A stretch of DNA of 64,000 bases from Straminergon stramineum (GCA_963920665.1 OY987270.1:14906019-14970018), one strand, 5' to 3'; numbered from the stretch's first letter, positions 12,064-23,075 are shown. The notes: a model not told the origin generated them from the sequence alone. A program made the numbers and translations.

Positions 12064-15000
12064 ATGGGTGATCCTCTTTTTACTCCAGCACTAGTAGGAG
12101 CAGCTGTAAGTTTGTTGCTCAATGAGGTGATTGATGCTGCCAAAGGGGCAATAAGGATCAAAGAGAGTTGCAAAGCTCTTAAGCTTAAGGTGGATAAAAT
12201 TGTTCCCTTGCTCACGGTTGTCGAGGAAAAATCAACCAATTGGAAGCAAGAGCATTTAGATTGGTTATCGGAATTCAATACAATACTAACCAATGCTCAA
12301 AATGTTCTAAAAGAATGTCTCCAAGAATCTAAAGGTGGCCAATACATGAGACTCATGAAGTTTTGGCAATGGCGCAAATTACCATCTCGCTTGAAATTGA
12401 TTTCTGATCAAATTGATGAGGTACACTCAAAGACAAGTCTAGTCACACTTGGTGTTCTTGGCCAATCTTCAAACTCAACTCAAAAGCAATCAAAACCAAA
12501 AGTTGATTTTGTGACACAATCAACTCCTCCCTTGATTGTGGGGGTAGAAAAACCTTTAGACAATCTCAAGACAACTATATTGGCAAGCTATGAAAAAGAC
12601 AAGCCCTCTTTCTTTGGTTTGCAAGGAAGGGGAGGTGCAGGGAAAACTTTGCTTGCCAAGCAATTGAATAATGATGAAGACATTAGAGCTATATATGGAC
12701 CAGAAGGGATTTTGTGGATTGCGGTTGGCTTGAATGCAAGAATATCAAACTTGTACAAAACCATGGGGAAGTTCTTGAATGATGGTGTATTTGAAGACGA
12801 GTATACTCACCGCAATCAAGAAGACCAACGTACCTATTTGCAGAATGCACTTGCTAAGAAGAGGATGTTCTTGATTTTAGATGATGTATGGGGAGGACCA
12901 TGTGATCACCAAGAAATGATGTATTGGTTAAATGTTGCTTCAGGCCCTGGATCCACTACTCTCATAACAACTCGGAGTGCGACAGTCCTCTCCAAAGTTC
13001 ATGCTGAAGTGGAAGTGGTGTTATTGCTCTCCGATGAAGATAGTTGGACTTTGTTTTGTACTCATGCATTCAAAAATGGCATTCTTCCACCAAATATATC
13101 AGAAGACTTGGCAAGAGAGGTTTGCAAGGAATGTAAGGGGCTTCCGCTAGCATTGAAAGTTATTGGTAGTGCAATGTTAGACAAGACTAACATGGCTGAA
13201 TGGCGTTCGGCCTTATTTGAATTGAAACAATCCAAGCCAATACTTGATTCTAATGTGGATGAAGAGTTGTATCATCGTTTACAATTAAGTTACAATGACT
13301 TGAAGCATGATGTGACAAAGACATGCTTTTTGTATTGTGCTGCTTTTCCAGAAGACTACAAGATTCCAATTGATGATTTATGCAAGATGTGGATTGTAGA
13401 AGGCTTATTTGGTGCCCTTGATGGAAAAGAAACTAAAGATGAAGCTAGAAGACATCTTGAAATTCTTGTAAAGCGTTCCATGGTTGATTGGAATCGTGAG
13501 GATGAATACATTGCGGTACATGACATTCTACGAGATCTTGCAATATACATCATTGACAACTCAAAGCTGGGGGATTGTGCATCTAAATGTTGGTTTCAAT
13601 CAGGGAAAGTATTGAAATCACTTTCTATAACCAAGTCTTTGAAGAAGATACAAAGAATGTCATTTATGCAAAGTACCATTTTGGAATGGCCAAACCAACT
13701 TCGTGCTCCTAATCTTCGAGTATGTTTGCTTTCTGAAATGTCTACCCTAGAAAGAAGATTGTGTATTCCTCATGCATTCTTCTCCAACTTGCGAGCCTTA
13801 CAATATTTAGACCTTTCAGGAAATCACTTTATTGACAATCTTCCAAAGATTTGTGGATTACGGGCCCTTACAGTTCTAAATCTAGATGGGTGTGGATCCT
13901 TGAGCGAGCTTCCAGAGAGCATCAGAGAGTTGGATAGTCTTGAAGAGTTATATCTTCGAAGATGTGTATCCTTGGAAGTTCTTCCTCAAAGCATTGGAGG
14001 CTTGAAATGTCTTACAAAGTTGGATCTTGAAGACTGTGAATCCTTGAGCGAGCTTCCGGAGAGCATTGAAGAGTTGAACTCTCTTGTTGAGTTGGATCTT
14101 GGAGGATGTATATTCTTGGAAGTGCTTCCTCAAAGCATTGGAAGCTTGAAATGTCTTATAAAGTTGAATCTTAAAGACTGTGGATCCTTGAGTGAGCTTC
14201 CGGAGAGCATCGAAGAGTTGAACTCTCTTATTGAGTTGGATCTTCAAGGATGTGTATCCTTGAAAGTGCTTCCTCAAAGCATTGGAGGCTTGAAATGTCT
14301 TACAAAGTTGAATCTTAAAGACTGTGGATCCTTGAGTGAGCTTCCGGAGAGCATCAGAGAGTTGAACTCTCTTATTGAGTTGGGTCTTCGAGGATGTGTA
14401 TCCTTGAAAGTGCTTCTTCAAAGCATTGGAGGCTTGAAATGTCTTACAAAGTTGGATCTTAAAGACTGTGGATCCTTGAGTGAGCTTCCGGAGAGCATCG
14501 GAGAGTTGAACTCTCTTATTGACTTGGATCTTGATGGATGTTCATCCTTGAAAGTACTTCCTCAAAGCATTGGAGGCTTGAAATGTCTTACAAAGTTGGA
14601 TCTTAAAGACTGTGGATCCTTGAGTGAGCTTCCGGAGAGCATCGGAGAGTTGAACTCTCTTATTGACTTGGATCTTGATGGATGTTCATCCTTGAAAGTG
14701 CTTCCTCAAAGCATTGGAGGCTTGAAATGTCTTACAAAGTTGGATCTTGGATGGTGTGGATCCTTGAGTGAGCTTCCGGAGAGCATCGGAGAGTTGAACT
14801 CTCTTATTGACTTGGATATTCATTGGTGTGGATCCTTGAAAGTGCTTCCTCAAAGCATTGGAGGCTTGAAATGTCTTACAAAGTTGGATCTTAGATGGTG
14901 TGGATCATTAACTAAGCTTCCAAAGAGCATTGGAGAATTGAACTCTCTTATTGAATTGGATCTTCGAGGATGTGAAACCTTGAAAGTGCTTCCTCAAAGC

Positions 15001-15129
15001 ATTGGAGGCTTGAAATGTCTTACAAAGTTGTATCTTAAAGACTGTGGATCCTTGAGTGAGCTTCCAGAGAGCATCAAAGAGTTGAACTCTCTTGTTCAGT
15101 TGGATCTTATAAGATGTGTAGATCCTTGA
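12064..15129 (+). CDS. RPW8-NB-ARC-LRR (NLR) immune receptor-like protein, LRR truncated
   Basis: An intronless frame of 1021 codons. Residues about 1-120 form an RPW8-like helical N-terminal domain. The NB-ARC follows: P-loop GRGGAGKT (188-195), kinase-2 LILDDVW (270-276), RNBS-B TTLITTRS (298-305), GLPLAL (359-364), RNBS-D CFLYCAAFPED (421-431) and an MHD-type motif in the form VHD (485-487). LRRs run from about 575 to the end and become a near-perfect array of 24-residue repeats alternating LPESI and LPQSI types, that is a 48-residue (144-bp) unit from about residue 609. In plants such proteins act as intracellular immune receptors or helpers with ATP/ADP switching in the NB-ARC; that role is inferred from the family. 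The start is the first ATG before the RPW8 domain. A 2-bp insertion near 15119-15122 shifts the frame, ends the protein at LIRCVDP and leaves further LRR coding sequence downstream. All nucleotide-binding motifs are intact, so a shortened receptor could still be made. Confidence 0.92.
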   Translation: MGDPLFTPALVGAAVSLLLNEVIDAAKGAIRIKESCKALKLKVDKIVPLLTVVEEKSTNWKQEHLDWLSEFNTILTNAQNVLKECLQESKGGQYMRLMKFWQWRKLPSRLKLISDQIDEVHSKTSLVTLGVLGQSSNSTQKQSKPKVDFVTQSTPPLIVGVEKPLDNLKTTILASYEKDKPSFFGLQGRGGAGKTLLAKQLNNDEDIRAIYGPEGILWIAVGLNARISNLYKTMGKFLNDGVFEDEYTHRNQEDQRTYLQNALAKKRMFLILDDVWGGPCDHQEMMYWLNVASGPGSTTLITTRSATVLSKVHAEVEVVLLLSDEDSWTLFCTHAFKNGILPPNISEDLAREVCKECKGLPLALKVIGSAMLDKTNMAEWRSALFELKQSKPILDSNVDEELYHRLQLSYNDLKHDVTKTCFLYCAAFPEDYKIPIDDLCKMWIVEGLFGALDGKETKDEARRHLEILVKRSMVDWNREDEYIAVHDILRDLAIYIIDNSKLGDCASKCWFQSGKVLKSLSITKSLKKIQRMSFMQSTILEWPNQLRAPNLRVCLLSEMSTLERRLCIPHAFFSNLRALQYLDLSGNHFIDNLPKICGLRALTVLNLDGCGSLSELPESIRELDSLEELYLRRCVSLEVLPQSIGGLKCLTKLDLEDCESLSELPESIEELNSLVELDLGGCIFLEVLPQSIGSLKCLIKLNLKDCGSLSELPESIEELNSLIELDLQGCVSLKVLPQSIGGLKCLTKLNLKDCGSLSELPESIRELNSLIELGLRGCVSLKVLLQSIGGLKCLTKLDLKDCGSLSELPESIGELNSLIDLDLDGCSSLKVLPQSIGGLKCLTKLDLKDCGSLSELPESIGELNSLIDLDLDGCSSLKVLPQSIGGLKCLTKLDLGWCGSLSELPESIGELNSLIDLDIHWCGSLKVLPQSIGGLKCLTKLDLRWCGSLTKLPKSIGELNSLIELDLRGCETLKVLPQSIGGLKCLTKLYLKDCGSLSELPESIKELNSLVQLDLIRCVDP

Positions 15130-15370
15130 AAGTGCTTCTTCAAAGCATTGGAGGCTTGAAATGTTTTACAAAGTTGGATCTTGAAGACTGTAGATCCTTG
15201 AGTGAGCTTCTGGAGAGCATCGGAGAGTTGAACTCTTTTATTGAGTTGGGTCTTCGAGGATGTGTATCCTTGAAAGTGCTTCCTCAAAGCATTGGAGGCT
15301 TGAAATGTCTTACAAAGTTGGATCTTCAAAGGTGTAGATCCTTGAGTGAGCCTCCAGAAAGTATCAGAGA
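13890..15370 (+). repeat. 144-bp tandem LRR-coding repeats inside and beyond the NLR gene
   Basis: Each unit codes for two 24-residue LRRs. Nine LPESI/LPKSI half-units and eight LPQSI/LLQSI half-units are in frame, and more follow after the frameshift. The units at about 14470-14613 and 14614-14757 are almost identical at the DNA level until their last few codons, showing very recent copying by unequal exchange or slippage. Confidence 0.9.
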
Positions 15371-15690
15371 ATAGAACAATTTTAAAGAGTTATATCCTCA
15401 AGGATGTGGCTCCTTGAAAGTGATTTTTGAAAGGATTGGAGGCTTAAAATATCTTACAAAGTTGCATCCTCAATTATGTGGATCCTTGAGTGAATTTCTT
15501 AAGAGCATCAAAAGTTGGACAATTTTAAAGTAGTAGAATTTTCCGCAAGGATGTGATTTATAGGAAGATTGAGCTTCTAAAGATCATTGGAGAGTTGGAT
15601 AATTTTGAAGTGGTTTATATTCAAGGATGTGGCTAATTGAAAGAATATACTTTCATAGAGTTGCAATGAGATAGATTTCTCAATGAATTG
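15123..15690 (+). pseudogene. Decayed C-terminal LRR tail of the NLR gene
   Basis: Directly after the NLR stop, LRR coding continues in a different frame. An 86-codon frame at 15114-15374 has the repeats SLKVLLQSIGG, SLSELLESIGE, SLKVLPQSIGG and SLSEPPESIRE, then stops where the consensus TTG codon is TAG. Recognisable but scrambled repeat DNA ('ggatccttgagtgaatttc', 'aggatgtgg') continues to about 15690. This was most likely part of one longer receptor gene before the 2-bp insertion, and later decay followed. An alternative is correction of the frame by splicing, but no convincing donor and acceptor flank the break. Confidence 0.8.
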
Positions 15691-16285
15691 AATCTTTGAA
15701 GAGGCTAATTTTTTAATGTCTTCCCAAAGAGCTTTGGTGGATTGAAATCACCTATATTGTCAAGCTTTTGATTTGAGGATGTTTGTACTTAGGGTGCATA
15801 GTTTGTTTTGTCATAGAACACTACAATGTAATGTTTTGAGAAACTTGAAACATATCTTCGATAAATGCACAATGAATTTGATATGGAATTCAAGTTTTGG
15901 GAAAGGAAGGCTATTTAGATTACCGATCCACCTCAAAAGGTATTTTGAAATATCTCCAAGTTCTTGAAATTGGAAAATTTACAACAATAGAGTTTTTTAA
16001 CAAAATGCAATGTACACATTTAATTTAGAGATGTTATTGAGAGTTACTATGAGGGTTTTTAATTCTTTTATTATAAATTTTTGCAATTGAAATAATTGTA
16101 TTTCAAAAGGTCATATTTTCTTAGGATTATTTTTGAATTTTTATATTCAACTTCTAAGGTCAAAATCTTATATTCAATTTAAATAAGTGGCTAAAAGAGA
16201 CAATTTGTCAAATTGATTGTATTACTAGGGTGACTATTGGATGTGGATTATAAGATAGGATAAATGACAAATCCTCCAGAGATGG
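15691..16285. other. Intergenic, no gene seen
   Basis: AT-rich sequence after the decayed LRR tail. Open frames are short and unbiased. It could hold the transcription end of the NLR, but no specific terminator can be read. Confidence 0.4.
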
Positions 16286-16289
16286 TTAA

Positions 16290-17227
16290 CCCCTCACTGC
16301 CAAAGGGCAAAGGCCTAAACAAGTTCAAAACAACATTTCTTTTGAAGTGTTACAAATATAATTTTCACTAAGTTATAGAGATCTCAACCGTACAATCTTG
16401 TAGTGCACTTGTTGTAGATGACATGCATCAAATTTGGTGTCATTTGACCGCATAGATTGAATGATTATAATGTTTTAGTGTTGAAGAATGATGCTGAAAT
16501 TTCCCTAAAAACACATTTGGAGGCAAAAGTCGGTATCTAAATCTATTCAATTGAAGAAACTTTATACTATAGAGTGATTCAGAATCAACAAAAAATCTGA
16601 TTGATGAAAAAAATATCATTCAATTGACTCATTGTATTTGCAAAATGGCTTTGAAATGTCAAAAAATACATCAAAAACTGAACCTCTTTCTACTAAAATG
16701 CTTCTCAATCACTCATTACTTCTTGGATTGATATGAAATTTTATACACACAAACTAGACTAGTATGCACAACTTTTGCAAAAAAAGCCTATTGGAAACAA
16801 ACATTGTATGAAGAAGAAACAAGCCGCTGAAGTTCACTGTAATCCAAAAATGTCAAGATTTTGAACTTCAAATTGCTCCCAGACATTCTAAACAACCGCG
16901 ATTGACATGAAAATTCTACCACAATAACTATACTTCAAGGGGAAAATAACCCAACAAATTTGATTGAAAATGAACTTTGGATGAAGGAGATACAAGCCCC
17001 CAAAGTTGCAGCCATCAAATGCAATTTGGTGAACTCAAATTGAACTTGTTACTTGTGAACTTCGATTGGCTTCTAAAAATTCAGTACTTCTTTGATTGAT
17101 CTGAAAATTTTACCACACAAAATAGAAGAGAGAGCTCAAATTTTCCAACAAGTTTTATTGAATTTGAACATCGGATGCAAAAATTACAGCACTTTGAACA
17201 CTTTTGGTCCCCTTCGGCGGTGAGGGG
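16290..17227 (+). mobile_element. TTAA-type element, 938 bp
   Basis: The ends are CCCCTCACTGCCAAAGGG and, inverted, CCCCTCACCGCCGAAGGG. TTAA flanks it at 16286-16289 and 17228-17231. The interior has no long open frame. A partial inverted copy occupies 1-410. Confidence 0.85.
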
Positions 17228-17740
17228 TTAAGATGGAAAGAATAGTTATTCTCCTTTCTCCTGATATATCATAGATGGCTGACAGGGAGTTTTTCCCCTT
17301 AGTCATTCTCTTGGTGATTTTCCTGGGAACTGAATTGTAAAGTGAACTCCTTGAATGGAAAATTGTCTTTAATAATTGTTCTGTGGTTATTGTTTCTATA
17401 TTTGGTCTAATGTGTAGTTGGTGGGCTTTGATCCAGTGATTGCATCTGAATGAGGGATCTATGGTGTAGAATTGTTATGGTGGTTTTCGAGGTGTTAAGG
17501 CTATTTGTTTGGCTGGATTAGTAGAATTTGTTTGAGGTATTTTGGGACTGCAATGGATTCTCATGAGTAGTCATTCAAATCGCTATTAAACTTTGGATTG
17601 AGTGTTACTGAGAATTTTTGGTGAATGAAAAGGAGTTGAATTTTAAGTTTGGCAAGAATGCTATCTAGAGAGGAGAAATTAATTAGCAGTGAATATGGGT
17701 ACATGTGATGTCTAATTTGTGATGTGTTAGTTTGCTGCAT

Positions 17741-18145
17741 ATAAGTGGGTTGTTTCCCATAAGCTCAAACAGGTGTTGTGGGAAGCTTTTACTGATCACT
17801 CCAGGATCACCTGGCTTAAAACCAAAAAACTATGTGAACTCTATTCCGACAAGATGGCCACCTTCTTTAGGCGCTTTGACAACACCTGGCTGCAATCTCG
17901 GTTCTTCGGCTCATGCATCCAGCTCACCTTAACTTGGAAACTAGTTCCCCCCAAGGATGAGAGGTTCAATTAGCTCTAGGGAGTTGCTCTTTTGTTGGCT
18001 TTGGTTGCTGCTGCGTCTTTTTTGTTTTGTTGTCTGAAAATGTCAAAAATGTCGTCGAGGGCTTGTTCCTCTGGTTTGCTGTATTGTTTCCCTCTATTAA
18101 TGGAAATTGTCCATGAGTTTCAAAAAATTAATAAGTGGGTTGTTT
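17741..18145 (+). mobile_element. 5'-truncated retroelement with 15-bp target duplication
   Basis: The 15-mer ATAAGTGGGTTGTTT occurs at 17741-17755 and again at 18131-18145. The 375 bases between them are GC-richer than the surroundings, contain the tail of an open frame ending in a TAG near 17971 (residues KLVPPKDERFN at the end), an apparent 3' untranslated part and an A-rich end (caaaaaatta). This is the structure left by target-primed reverse transcription: a 5'-truncated LINE copy or a processed gene fragment. The peptide is not one I recognise, so the parent element is unnamed. Confidence 0.7.
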
Positions 18146-18233
18146 GATTAAGAATCTGTATAATAACGGTAGAAGCTTTAGACTAATTGTTGTAGGAATG
18201 TTACATCATTCTCTGAGTGAAATTAATTTAGAG

Positions 18234-18680
18234 TAAGGTTAAACAACCCATTGTGATAAAATGACCCATAGTGGACACTTAAGGAATGACCTCATTATGG
18301 GTTTTTTCAGTATGTAAGATTTGGGCCACAATGTATGTCTTACATGAAAGTAATGGAGTGATTGGTGACTTCATTAGGAACCTCCAACTTTTTAGTGTGA
18401 ATTCATTTTAAGAATTGACTTTTTAGAATTTCCATATTAGAGAATATTATGACTGCTTTAGGTGAACAAGATGTGCATCATGGATTCAAACTTTGTTGCT
18501 TCTAGGGTAGTCTATAGACTCTTTTGGGCCATGATGCACTAAACACTTCAAAAAGTCATAGCAAATTCATACTTTGTCAAAAAATAATAATAATTTCAAT
18601 TGCCTTCACTATTTCTCACACTTGTCTTTTGGGGAGGAAAAAATTGAAAATTTTCAGCCATAGCATGAGTCTTTTGAATA
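18234..18680 (+). mobile_element. Diverged copy of the 497-bp long-inverted-repeat element
   Basis: It starts TAAGGTTAAACAACCCATTG, like the intact element at 45470-45966, and stays alignable through the 'catagcaaattcatactttgtc' region to about 18650. The matching right terminus is not visible, so the right end has been lost or mutated. Confidence 0.6.
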
Positions 18681-19399
18681 TACCATTAACTCATATGGTT
18701 CTTCTAATAGAGTATTGCTTTTGAAATATCATTTGCTTTCAATTACTTGTGAGAAGAGTTTTGACTCCTCTTGGAATGAAAGTTTTGCACTAAAATTAGG
18801 TTTAAGAAAATTCATACATATTGTGTTGGTGACATAAATGCCAAATTTCAAAAGTAGATGAGGAATTTACATGCTAAAACTACCCAATCTACCCTTTTTT
18901 TAATAAGACAATATAACTTTTGATCTGGGCATCTAATCCAATTTTTTTTTTACATTCCAACAAACAAGGTGAATGTCTCCACTTTATCATCACCTATCTA
19001 AATTCCAATTGTCCGTTGAATGGATATTTGGTCTTTTATAGGTATGGTTAATTAAAACTAATACTTTAAGTGGGCTAAAGTGTTGTCATAAAATTAATTG
19101 GTAGATCCTTCAATGACTTGGCTCAATCTAGAATTGATTCAATTGCCAAAATATACTTAAATTCCACATTTAAGGATATTGCACTCTTTTATTTAAAATC
19201 TTTGGAAATTATACTATGTGAATTGCCATACTAGTTTACCTTTTAGAAAATGGAAAATATAACAATGTGCATGAATTTGAAAGTCCGAAAGTATTAGTAT
19301 TTTGAATTATTTCTGCTACTACTTAGGGAGTTTTTTGTTAGATAGCAATGGAAATTTCAAGAGGTTAGGGCAAAAATTTATAAAATGAAATTAGAAGAA
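18681..19399. other. Intergenic, no gene seen
   Basis: AT-rich, with only short unbiased open frames and no recognisable element ends. Confidence 0.4.
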
Positions 19400-20000
19400 A
19401 ACAAAGGGAAAACTCTAGGGGATAATAGTTTTTTTAAGCTAAAATGACTTCAAGCAAGATTTGATAAATTAGCCAAATTAGGCAAAGGGTAAAATGATAA
19501 TAAAATGGAAACCAAAATACTACTAAGTAGGAAAATGAAACTAGAATTCAATAGGAAATAAAAAAGATAACAAACATAAAAATATAGAACTAAAATGAAA
19601 AAAATACTATGAGTGGGAAATTGGATTAGAATTAAATTTCTGACCCAAAAAAATAAGAAATGCAATTAAAAACAAAAAACTACAAGTAGAAAATGGAACT
19701 AGAGGTAAATTGCAAACCAAAAAATAAGAATTAAAAAAATACTAGAAGTAGAAAATGAAATTACATAAAAATTGAAACCCCCAAAACCGATAAATAGGAA
19801 AAAACACAAAAGACATTTGTAAAATTAAAACTACTATTAGAATACTAGATTAGTGGTGGAAATACTAAAATAGATTTTTAAAAATACACAATAAAATAGG
19901 GTTTTTATAATAAATTAGGAAGATTTACACCGAATTAGTATAAATTTCATCAAATTAGCACAACTTAGACCAAATGAGCTAGGATTGCACTAATTTGGCA
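19400..20000 (+). repeat. A-rich degenerate tandem repeat
   Basis: The phrase 'aagtagaaaatgaaactag' recurs with changes at about 19526, 19611, 19684 and 19746, spaced 62 to 85 bases. Further down, short 'acaaaattag'-type phrases repeat. The top strand is strongly A-rich. It looks like an old minisatellite and no coding is seen. Confidence 0.5.
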
Positions 20001-20059
20001 CATTTTACACAAAATCAGTGAATTAATAGTAAATTGCGGTAGGATGAAATTAGTCATGG

Positions 20060-20175
20060 AGATTAGTCTGTTAGGTGAGTTGGTTAAATGAAAAATTAGG
20101 GTTTGAATCCCTCTCTCTCAATTATTGTGTATGTGTGTTTTGAGAGAGCTCTTGAAGATTTGTAATAAAAAAGAA
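20060..20175 (+). repeat. tRNA-derived SINE-like fragment (low confidence)
   Basis: An A-box-like TAGGTGAGTTGG (20072-20083) and a B-box-like GGTTTGAATCC (20100-20110) occur in the right order, followed by a short unrelated tail. Spacing is shorter than in a normal tRNA and no acceptor stem or anticodon arm pairs, so it is not a working tRNA gene. Confidence 0.35.
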
Positions 20176-21921
20176 CAAAAAGTATTAGAAAAATCATGAA
20201 AATTAGTTAGGATTGAAAATACAAACCATTTGTTGAATAGATTTTCACACTTTTGTAGGAAAATAAGGTGAAAAAGGACTAGGTTGGTAAATGATGAAAA
20301 AAATCCGGGTAGGGTATGGGCAAAATGACTAAGTGTGCTTGAGGGATGAGTATGGAAATTAGAGATTTTTCAAGGTGTTAGAATGGTGAACTATTTCTTT
20401 ATTCAAGGTCTACAACGATGGCTTACCAACACTTAGCCTAGTGCAACAACCGGATAATTTTGTGAACATGTTTCCAAATGCTTATAATTGTGAATTCAAT
20501 GTGGCTAAGGCAATGAAAGTAGCTCTTGTTGAATAATTACCTCATGGCCAAGCAATAGTAGAACTTTATAGGTAGTTTCATTGTAAGACATATGTGATGC
20601 ATGACAAATTGTTGTTAGGGTTTGGAGCAAAGTTCTTCATCCCTAAGTGCAAAAGAACAAGGATAAGACCACTTCAAAGACCATCTAACACCTTCAAGGA
20701 TGAATTTAGCTAAAGAGATGAAGAGTGAGCATCTATAGTGAGGATGAAGGTAATTTAGAAAAATAACCAAAATCCAATGTACCATCCAAGGGCGAAACTT
20801 TAAGAGCAGTCAACCATAATGCAATGAGGGAACTAGTGATGAGGACTACAACATAGCAAGGGGATAGATTCTTAGAGTAGAATCAATCTCCTTGAAATCC
20901 CAAATAGACTCCTAAAATTCATGACGACAGAGAAGGACCAGAATAGGACAAAATAAGATGACAACAACAAGAAAAAAAGGCTGCAGCATTGACCAACAAT
21001 AAAGCAATCATGACAAAGTCAAGACAAAATTCAAATGTGGTAGTTGGAGATTGGAGTGGCCAAGGTGACACAACTTAGCACTTCCTTGTCGTGATGTAGT
21101 CCTAATTGCTAAATGGTCCCTTTATGAACCTCCAACCTTTTTGCATTGCACAATTATCCAATAACAAGATACCAACTAAATGCTCAACCATCCATGACTA
21201 ATGTTTTGAAAGTACACCTAATTCAAATAATATTTATTGAGGAAGTTTCAAAGAAGATCACATACTATATGGATAGAAATGGAATATGCTTTGCATATTG
21301 AAATCTTTTGAAGGCCCATGGCCATTTTTCCATCAAAATTCACTTAAAAGTGTCATTTTCAATGCAAACAACAAACATTTTAAACATTTTCTTTTCGCAT
21401 ATCCAACCACAAGGTCTTGCACTAGACTATTGCAAAAATGTCTAGAAGAAATTCTAGAAACTTTGATTGTATCAATCGTTCCTAAGATTTAAGTGTTTAA
21501 AGTAAAGAAAATGAGTTTTTTTGTTGCCTCCCTTCACTTGTTTGGGGCTTATTGTGGCATAAATTTTGCTCTTGGGCACCAATTGAAATAAAATTATATT
21601 CCTAGAAAGCTAATCAATTTTTTAGTCTTGAAAAAAAGTCTCAAAAAATCATGCCAAAAATTGAGATCGTAGATGCCTACCCAATCTTTCAAGAGTCCCC
21701 CAAGTAAATGGGGCTCTTGGTACTTTAGGGATTAAATTGATTTTATTATATGAGTTTGAGCTTGCCATAATTCATTTCAATTTTCTTTCGAATTTTTTGG
21801 GCCTAATCAATCATTAATACTCTAGAATTGCATTAATCATGATTTCATAGCTATCTCATTATAAGACATCATGATCTTGCAACATACTTTTCAAAATTGT
21901 ATTCATGTATTTTCTTGGAAT
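20176..21921. other. Intergenic, no gene seen
   Basis: The stretch 20400-21240 has faint coding-like composition broken by many stops and may be an old retroelement remnant, but no domain can be read. The rest is AT-rich with parts resembling the TTAA-element interiors. Confidence 0.35.
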
Positions 21922-21925
21922 TTAA

Positions 21926-22149
21926 CCCAGAAAGGACGACTCCGTAGACGTTAGTGTCCAATGAATGACAAGGCATTCTCCTATTTAGGACAGAAATTCA
22001 ATTATTCATCCTTGAAATTAGTGGTGGGAATTGGAGATCTTCTATAGTACTTTGACTTCAAATGAACTCTTTAGCTTTTTTTAATACCAATTATTCCCAC
22101 AGTTTTAGAAATGATGATTTCCACATGGACCCCTTGCATCCTTCTAGGG
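21926..22149 (+). mobile_element. TTAA-type element, 224 bp
   Basis: The left end CCCAGAAAGGACG follows TTAA (21922-21925) and the right end GCATCCTTCTAGGG precedes TTAA (22150-22153). The interior matches 6006-6227. No coding capacity. Confidence 0.75.
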
Positions 22150-22153
22150 TTAA

Positions 22154-23075
22154 AGAATGTATAAACCTTTGTCAGGTCTAACAATAAATACCATTTCATT
22201 TTGCACCATCTACTAAGTCTCATAGAAAGAACAAAGAAGAGTAACAACAAAACAACTATGTTTCCCAAAACCACCACAAACTCTTTAGAATCAATGGGAT
22301 TTCAAGCTTCTTTTTCTTCAATTTTTCTTCAAAAGTAACCATTCAAGGGGAATGTAATGACACGAGTTGGTACACTAAGCTTTCATCTTAGAAAATTCAT
22401 GAAATATTGTCTGAGTATCAAAAGGATTGCAATTCTCTCAAGGAGGCTAACAATTTGACATCAAAGTATCATCATCGAGCTACCAAGCAATCCAGAGCAA
22501 AAAAGAGGCAATTTCTAGTGTGTATACCTTAACAACATATTACTTGAAGGTAAAAACATCTAATTGCAACCCATTTCTATACCCAACTCTTAGCAAATTT
22601 TTATCCAAATATTTAACATCTGTTCTGACCTTAGGGTTGAATTTCAGAACATCTATATTCGACACTTGAAAATTCGTAGTTCGCTCTTTGGGTGTCCAAT
22701 ATATACATGCTAAAGAGAGTTTGGAATCATAACAAGAACCCCCCCGCCCCCCCCCCCACCCCAAAAGAGTAATTCAAAATTACATCTAAATAAATGAGTA
22801 TTCCATACAGAATAACCATACAGAATCCTACACAACAGTTGATAGGTAAAAGTGTATTTAATGATTTTTCCTCGCTTCTATAAAAAAAACTACTACGGTC
22901 ATCAGCGAAACCGAAAGATCAACAAAATATAAAATTGTATCCCGATTGAATTTCCTGCCGTCGCTCCGCTGCTTCCAAGCACTGAGAAGCTCATCGGTGC
23001 ACTAGGTTTATCCTATGGACTTGTCAACTGCTACAGCTTCAGTTTAGCCAAGCTCTAAGCTCCATGACCACATGG
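22154..23075. other. Downstream flank of the TMA7-like gene, no other gene seen
   Basis: AT-rich with a C-rich run at 22741-22762. The part nearest 23076 should hold the 3' untranslated region of the TMA7-like gene, which reads on the minus strand. No signal there is distinctive enough to mark. Confidence 0.35.

Noticed and set aside
13948..14421. A 157-codon minus-strand repeat protein
   Set aside because: It is the mirror of the LRR-coding repeats; repetition keeps the antisense frame open.
13890..15370. CRISPR-like or satellite array
   Set aside because: The 144-bp periodicity is fully explained by in-frame LRR coding.
20060..20120. A tRNA gene
   Set aside because: A- and B-box-like strings exist, but spacing is too short and no cloverleaf pairs.
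20400..21240. An LTR-retrotransposon gag remnant
   Set aside because: Coding-like feel but stops in all frames and no zinc knuckle, protease or polymerase motif; no paired LTRs.
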